Notes under the pieces: model-generated
Told to the model about the DNA's origin: nothing
Databases searched by the model: none
The model's input: only the letters and a program-made list of their open reading frames with translations
Assembly: GCA_904373265.1 (NCBI GenBank)
Contig: CAJFEE010000006.1
Span: forward strand, 45,537 to 109,536
DNA: 64,000 nt
Source of the DNA: Candidatus Harrysmithiimonas galli
GTDB taxonomy: Bacteria > Bacillota > Bacilli > CAJFEE01
Reading direction: 5' to 3'
Position numbers and translations under genes: made by a program
Shown here: positions 58,403 to 64,000 of the stretch, piece after piece
Position numbering within the stretch: position 1 is the stretch's first letter
How the letters are laid out: each line of letters starts with the position of its first letter

Positions 58403-58864
58403 AAATTCAAAACACATCCACACTTTTCACTAGATCTTACCATTCATCCATAAATGCAAAAAGAAGCCATTTTGATTTTTTGATTCAGATTCATCTTACA
58501 AGAAACAAAATTAAATTTTCATTTCTTCTTATCAGAACAAGGCAATATTGGTCGTTTTAAAGCTTCTTTTCACTTTTCTGTTTCTACACACTGAACAAAG
58601 TCTGCAAACCACCATTTGAAATTGATTCAAATTCAACATCACGCATATTCTTTATGCGCCTTCTTACCAAAATATGTTGATTCAATTTTTTCATTTTGAA
58701 AATTGGGACAAAACATGACAAATTTTTCCATGTACATGCTCGATATTTTATCAATTGAAATCTTTAAACTGACAGATAGTAATATAAAACTTGATCTTTA
58801 TACAGTATTTTCTTAGTTCTATTTAGACATAAATCATTTTTTTACGAATAAGGAAGTAAATAAT
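58403..58864. other. Intergenic, no gene seen
   Basis: AT-rich, apart from a repeat-like GGGACAAAACATG at 58697. Confidence 0.45.
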
Positions 58865-58922
58865 TTGACAAAATAAAGGCAGATATGTGATACTTTGAGC
58901 GTAAAGTTTATAATTATTATAA
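58865..58922 (+). promoter_or_regulatory. ahpCF promoter with perfect PerR box
   Basis: Promoter TTGACA-17 bp-TGATAC (58865-58893), then TTATAATTATTATAA (58908-58922), an exact match to the PerR consensus, placed just past the start of transcription. Peroxide should relieve PerR repression. Confidence 0.88.
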
Positions 58923-58980
58923 TCTAATAATCACTTGAAGCTTTAATTGAAAACATTACAAAAAATAAGGAGAGAAAAGT

Positions 58981-59544
58981 ATGTCACTAATTGGTAAAGA
59001 AATTGAATCATTCAAAGCACAAGCATTTAAAAATGGAGAATTTGTAGAAGTATCTTCAGAAGATTTCAAAGGACAATGGAGTGTTGTATGCTTCTATCCA
59101 GCAGATTTTACTTTTGTATGCCCAACTGAACTTGAAGATTTACAAGAACAATATGCAGCATTGAAACAATTGGGTGCAGAAGTATATTCTGTATCCACAG
59201 ATACACATTTTACACATAAAGCATGGCATGATACTTCTGATGCAATTGGAAAAATCGAATATACAATGATCGGAGATCCTTCCCATGAAATTTCAAAAAT
59301 CTTTGATGTACTAGATGAAGCAGCTGGCTTAGCACAACGTGGTACATTTATTATTGATCCGGACAGCGTTGTTCAAACCGTTGAAATTAATAATGACGGA
59401 ATTGGACGTAACGCTTCCATCGTTGTTGACAAAATTAAAGCGGCACAATATGTTCGCAATCATCCTGGTGAAGTTTGTCCAGCAAAATGGAAAGAAGGCG
59501 CAGAAACCTTAAAACCTAGCCTTGATCTTGTTGGCAAAATTTAA
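58981..59544 (+). CDS. ahpC: Alkyl hydroperoxide reductase subunit C
   Basis: 187-residue typical 2-Cys peroxiredoxin that reduces H2O2 and organic peroxides. Peroxidatic Cys47 in DFTFVCPTE, resolving Cys166 in EVCPAKW. AAGGAGAG precedes the ATG. ahpF, its reductase, starts 12 bases downstream. Under a PerR box. Confidence 0.97.
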   Translation: MSLIGKEIESFKAQAFKNGEFVEVSSEDFKGQWSVVCFYPADFTFVCPTELEDLQEQYAALKQLGAEVYSVSTDTHFTHKAWHDTSDAIGKIEYTMIGDPSHEISKIFDVLDEAAGLAQRGTFIIDPDSVVQTVEINNDGIGRNASIVVDKIKAAQYVRNHPGEVCPAKWKEGAETLKPSLDLVGKI

Positions 59545-59556
59545 GGAGACATACAA

Positions 59557-61083
59557 ATGCTAGATACAGAAATTAAACAACAATTGGCACAATACCTTGA
59601 ATTAATGGAAGGAGATATTGTTTTACAGGTTAGCGCGGGGAAAGATGAAACTTCTCAAAATATATTAAAACTTGTCAATGAACTTGCATCAATGTCATCA
59701 CGCATCACCGTTGAAACAGCAGCATTGGAAAGAACACCAAGTTTTTGTGTCAACCGTCCGAATGAGAATACGGGTATTACATTTGCTGGTGTTCCACTTG
59801 GTCATGAATTTACTTCTTTGATTATGGCACTTTTACAAGTCAGTGGTCGCGCACCAAAAGTAGAACAAAAAATTATTGATCAAATTCAAGGAATTCAAGA
59901 CCAACTACACTTTGAAACTTATATCAGCTTAAGCTGTCACAATTGTCCAGATGTCGTACAGGCATTAAATATTATGAGTGTGCTAAATCCAAATATTACA
60001 CATACAATGATAGACGGGGCAGCATTCAAAGCAGAAGTTGAAAAGAAAAATATTATGGCTGTTCCAACCGTTTATTTAAATGGTGAAGTCTTCAGTAGCG
60101 GACGTATGTCCATTGAAGAAATTTTAACAAAACTAGGAATCGGCACAGATGCTTCTGAATTCAACGAAAAAGAAACTTTTGATGTGCTTGTTATTGGTGC
60201 TGGATCGGCTGGTTGCAGTGCAGCCATTTATGCTGTACGTAAAGGAATCCGTACAGGTATTGTTGCTGAGCGTTTCGGTGGACAAGTGAATGATACGCTT
60301 GCCATTGAAAATATTATTGGGACAAAGGCAACCGAAGGACCGAAGTTTGTGGCAAGCCTTGAAGAACATGTAAAGGACTATCCAATTGATGTGATCAACA
60401 ATCAACGGGTTGTTTCCTTAACAAAAAAAGAGTTAATAGAGATTGAACTAGCAAACGGTGCAATCTTAAAAAGCAAAACTGTTATTTTAGCAACTGGAGC
60501 ACGCTGGAGAAACGTTGGTGTCCCTGGTGAAATGGAATTTAAAAATAAAGGAGTTGCCTATTGTCCGCATTGTGATGGACCGTTATTTGAAGGCAAAAAT
60601 GTTGCTGTAATCGGCGGTGGAAACTCTGGTATTGAAGCAGCAATTGACCTTGCAGGTATTGTAAAGCATGTGACTGTTCTTGAATTTATGCCAGAATTAA
60701 AAGCGGATCAAGTGCTTCAAGACCGTTTATATAGTTTGCCAAACGTAACTGTACTAAAAAACGTGCAAACCAAAGAAATTACTGGTAATCATACTGTAAA
60801 TGGTCTCACCTACGTAGATCGTGAAACTGGTGAAGAAACCCATATTGATTTACAAGGGGTATTTATTCTGATCGGTTTGGTACCTAATACAGATTGGCTT
60901 GGTGACACTTTGGAAAAAACACGTATAGGTGAAATTGTTGTAGATAAGCATGGTGCAACAACTATTCCAGGCGTGTTTGCCGCAGGAGACTGCACCGACA
61001 GTGCCTATAAACAAATTATTATTTCTATGGGCTCTGGCGCTACTGCTGCACTGGGTGCATTCGACTACCTCATTCGTAACTGA
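59557..61083 (+). CDS. ahpF: Alkyl hydroperoxide reductase subunit F
   Basis: 508-residue flavoprotein that passes NAD(P)H electrons to AhpC. The N-terminal double-thioredoxin fold has the disulfide C127-HN-C130. The FAD domain has [16 protein letters not shown] (about 211), the TrxR-like CPHC (Cys336/Cys339), then [16 protein letters not shown] for NAD(P)H and [15 protein letters not shown] near the end. AAGGAGAC precedes the ATG. Confidence 0.97.
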   Translation: MLDTEIKQQLAQYLELMEGDIVLQVSAGKDETSQNILKLVNELASMSSRITVETAALERTPSFCVNRPNENTGITFAGVPLGHEFTSLIMALLQVSGRAPKVEQKIIDQIQGIQDQLHFETYISLSCHNCPDVVQALNIMSVLNPNITHTMIDGAAFKAEVEKKNIMAVPTVYLNGEVFSSGRMSIEEILTKLGIGTDASEFNEKETFDVLVIGAGSAGCSAAIYAVRKGIRTGIVAERFGGQVNDTLAIENIIGTKATEGPKFVASLEEHVKDYPIDVINNQRVVSLTKKELIEIELANGAILKSKTVILATGARWRNVGVPGEMEFKNKGVAYCPHCDGPLFEGKNVAVIGGGNSGIEAAIDLAGIVKHVTVLEFMPELKADQVLQDRLYSLPNVTVLKNVQTKEITGNHTVNGLTYVDRETGEETHIDLQGVFILIGLVPNTDWLGDTLEKTRIGEIVVDKHGATTIPGVFAAGDCTDSAYKQIIISMGSGATAALGAFDYLIRN

Positions 61084-61118
61084 AAGAAAGTCAGCCCATT
61101 TGATTGTACGATTATGAC

Positions 61119-61158
61119 AAGGCGACATAGCATAAAACTATGCCGCCTTTCTTTTTTT
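61119..61158 (+). terminator. Terminator of ahpCF
   Basis: AAGGCGACATAG and CTATGCCGCCTT form the stem, followed by a T-run. Confidence 0.9.
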
Positions 61159-62548
61159 GTTGTTCAGTTACTTATTTTTCCCTCAATCTATCCCAGTTTT
61201 CCAATAAAATTCTACACAAATGATATTTTCTAATGGTAATACTCACTAGACTTATCCAGAGCTCAAATGATAATTTCCTTTATAAACCTGTTAATAATGA
61301 CAAATGACAGCTTCATAATGATAATATGCATATACTTGCAAATATTGGCGCAAAATTTATCAGAATCTACTTTATTCTGCTTGTAGATATCAAAATAATC
61401 GTTTTCGATTTCACATCCCTTTGTCTCTCCCATACCCGACAAACTGTTCCAAAAATTGTCTATAATTGCCTATTCGTTTATATCATCCTCATAGATAAAC
61501 TTGAGAATGCCATTGTATCCAATCATCTGTCTTATTGGCCATCTCTATTTCTTCCCATTTTCTCAAACCACTTCCCATGCTGCCTTGGGAATTTCATTAC
61601 ACCGACACAGCACATTGTCGTTACTGATCGTTTCAAAACAAGCTTTTTCACATTACAGAAGTTCTCTTTCGTTACATATTATACAATCCATCCTACATCA
61701 GGCTCTTCTACATTTCTCAAAAAAGAATACAAAGAAGCATTGTCAAAACGAGTAAAATAAACAACTGTAACCACAATCGACAAACCTCTCTATCTTCGGC
61801 TGATCACAAATATGGTCATTTTCTGCTTCCCCTTTTAAAGTACAATAAAAGATAAAAATACCAATTTTGTACGCCTAAAATTTGGGCATGCGATTTTCCC
61901 AAAACGGTCGATTTCTGACATACCACTTCTTACATCCATATGGAAAATAAAGGTGGAAACTTCCTTATACTATACAACTTTCAGAATATATATCTGAAGT
62001 GTAGTATCATTAAAAATATTACTTTTTCGTTCTGCAAAATATCAAAATGACCATAAACAAAATAAAAATATTTGTTGTTCATTTTACCTTATAGTCTGTT
62101 TGTTGATTGTTTTGATAAATTTGTTACCCTCTTATAAGTACTGAACATTCCAATTTACCTTCTTTTGATATTTCATTTTCATTTGAAGCTACTGAAACAT
62201 ATTTTGCTTCTTTTACCTTTTTTTCAAAGAATAAAACAAGTATATTTATGGACTACCCAACTTCCTCAGTGAATGGCTTTTGATTCTTGCTGCAATTTGT
62301 ACACACCAAGCTTAAAAATGATTTGAAGGATAATTGATGACAGCAAAAACACAAAAAGAAAAAACCATTTTATATTTTCCAATGATAAAATATAGACAAG
62401 AAAAAAGAAGACCTGATACACATATATCAAAGCCTATTTTTTGTTCTTTTCTGAAAAAAATGCCTGTCATTGGAAAAATTTTTATAAACACTTGTTGTAT
62501 CAATCGTTTTCCTGTATGATAGAAAATATAAATCACATAACACCAATG
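61159..62548. other. Gene-free stretch including the CRISPR leader
   Basis: No supported gene in about 1.4 kb. The plus-strand frame at 61326-61760 has no ribosome site. On the minus strand, 61540-61760 has broken coding-like stretches (CCVGVMKFPRQHGKWFEKMG) of unknown family, perhaps a decayed gene. The last 200-300 bases before the first repeat are AT-rich and should be the CRISPR leader. Confidence 0.45.
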
Positions 62549-64000
62549 GTTGAACCGTAACATAGGATGTATTGAAATAATGACAGATTCGTTGAAAACA
62601 GTTGGATTGATGGGTGTTGAACCGTAACATAGGATGTATTGAAATCAATCACATTGGCGGTATTTGATCTTGGGAAATGTTGAACCGTAACATAGGATGT
62701 ATTGAAATTACTGAATACGAGCGATTCTCATAGCGTCCAAAAAGTTGAACCGTAACATAGGATGTATTGAAATATTTTTGGAGGGATTTTTTGTTATGTT
62801 TAATGATTTGTTGAACCGTAACATAGGATGTATTGAAATTTAAGTTAATTTTGGATGCTATTATGCGTAAAAGGTGTTGAACCGTAACATAGGATGTATT
62901 GAAATATGACTTTACAAAGTTACATTTTGAGGAACAAAAAGGTTGAACCGTAACATAGGATGTATTGAAATTATGATTTTTTATCTAAGAAAGTTAGGTT
63001 GTGTAAGTTGAACCGTAACATAGGATGTATTGAAATTCCAAAAAATTGAATTTGAAAGGATTTCCCCTTGGGTTGAACCGTAACATAGGATGTATTGAAA
63101 TTCTTTGAAACCTAAATCTAAATAGTTCCAAGGCACGTTGAACCGTAACATAGGATGTATTGAAATCTTTGATTATATACAAACTTTATTTATTTTAGAA
63201 GGGTTGAACCGTAACATAGGATGTATTGAAATCAGCCACACAGACGCACAGACGCACAGGCGAGCCGGTTGAACCGTAACATAGGATGTATTGAAATCAT
63301 GATTTTTTATCTAAGAAAGTTAGGTTGTGTAAGTTGAACCGTAACATAGGATGTATTGAAATGACGATGTTCCAAAAATGTTTAGAGGTTTGCTTTCTGT
63401 TGAACCGTAACATAGGATGTATTGAAATTAGTTTTTCTGAGGTTGATCTTGGATTGGACTTTGGGTTGAACCGTAACATAGGATGTATTGAAATAAGAAT
63501 GGTTTAATTAATTTGATTATTGATAAGTACAGTTGAACCGTAACATAGGATGTATTGAAATATCTCCACCAATATATCCATCCAATTCAGTTAACGCGTT
63601 GAACCGTAACATAGGATGTATTGAAATATTTACTCTGCTATCATAATGCCCACTTTCTGTTGTTGAACCGTAACATAGGATGTATTGAAATTCAGAAATA
63701 AAATCATAATAACATTTGTAACAACCGTTGAACCGTAAAATTCAGAAATAAAATCATAATAACATTTGTAACAACCGTTGAACCGTAACATAGGATGTAT
63801 TGAAATGATTTTGAAGATTAAGATAACGAGGGAACTTTTCTGTTGAACCGTAACATAGGATGTATTGAAATCCAATACGCCCGTACCTTTTAAACGCACG
63901 TTCATTGTTGAACCGTAACATAGGATGTATTGAAATATTTACTCTGCTATCATAATGCCCACTTTCTTTTGTTGAACCGTAACATAGGATGTATTGAAAT
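62549..64000 (+). CRISPR. CRISPR array, 30-bp repeats, 22 spacers, continues past window
   Basis: Twenty-two full 30-bp repeats (first 62549-62578, last 63971-64000) and one truncated repeat separate 22 spacers of 33-37 bp. The repeat starts GTTGAACCGTAACATAGG and ends ATGTATTGAAAT. All full copies look identical. The 3' end ATTGAAAT is the usual 8-nt crRNA handle of type I-B (or III) systems, which sets transcription on the plus strand with the leader to the left. The window ends exactly on a repeat, so the array may continue. No cas genes are in the window. Confidence 0.98.
63727..63741 (+). repeat. Truncated CRISPR repeat (15 of 30 bp)
   Basis: GTTGAACCGTAA followed directly by AAT: the central 15 bases are missing. 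Spacers on both sides (63692-63726 and 63742-63776) are identical 35-mers, so this is a spacer-repeat duplication with an internal repeat deletion. Confidence 0.95.

Noticed and set aside
61326..61760. 144-codon plus-strand frame between ahpF and the CRISPR array
   Set aside because: No ribosome site and no recognisable motif. The opposite strand looks slightly more coding-like but is broken by stops.
62994..63905. Minus- and plus-strand reading frames inside the CRISPR array
   Set aside because: They are made of the repeat translated again and again (for example ISIHPMLRFN) with spacers between. No ribosome sites.

Overview
The window looks like the chromosome of a low-GC Gram-positive bacterium of the Bacillaceae/Bacillales type. 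The main reasons are B. subtilis-like gene neighbourhoods (ytqA-mnmM, ytpB, metK/pckA, menE-menC, tsaE-tsaB-rimI-tsaD facing a YdiF-type ABC-F gene, pspA-ydjG-ydjI), strong AGGAGG ribosome binding sites, a SAM-I riboswitch before metK and a perfect PerR box before ahpCF. AT-rich intergenic DNA is abundant. The gene content (cytochrome bd, Rex, menaquinone genes, a DMSO-reductase-type molybdoenzyme operon, a 2-hydroxyacyl-CoA-dehydratase activase) suggests a facultative anaerobe with menaquinone-based respiration. The species cannot be named from the sequence.

Layout. 0.4-8 kb: MFS transporter, radical SAM protein YtqA, tRNA methyltransferase MnmM, a BlaI/M56 antirepressor-type pair with tandem operators, and the sesquarterpene synthase YtpB. 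9-18 kb: riboswitch-controlled metK, pckA, then a TetR regulator and a giant activase gene interrupted by a one-base frameshift. 18-23 kb: Nudix hydrolase, yidD, beta-carbonic anhydrase, cydAB. 23-27 kb: rex-menE-menC. 27-33 kb: ABC-F gene, a dense DnaA-box cluster, and the tRNA t6A operon tsaE-tsaB-rimI-tsaD. 32.7-37 kb: a DUF4358 lipoprotein and the pspA envelope-stress operon. 37.8-46.4 kb: purine permease, the five-gene lipoprotein-torD-dmsABC operon, and a multi-cluster ferredoxin protein. 47-51 kb: a cation diffusion facilitator and a two-component system. 51.7-54.6 kb: a glycolipid/envelope operon (MGDG-synthase-like glycosyltransferase, GT2-GtrA protein, acyltransferase-like protein). 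55-61 kb: aldehyde dehydrogenase, Hsp20, a decayed SPFH gene fragment and ahpCF. 62.5-64 kb: a CRISPR array that runs off the window end.

The genes fit a redox theme. Rex (NADH/NAD+ sensor) sits directly upstream of menaquinone genes. Cytochrome bd and the Dms-type reductase would both use menaquinol, and PspA/YdjG/YdjI and AhpCF cover envelope and peroxide stress.

The observations most worth following are the six-box DnaA cluster between the ABC-F gene and tsaD, a dispersed family of intergenic inverted-repeat elements (about 80-190 nt), the CRISPR array with two near-identical spacer pairs and one truncated repeat, the relic of a second ydjI-like gene, and the small lipoprotein plus strong hairpin at the head of the dms operon. 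No cas genes lie in the window, and I found no complete new defence system.
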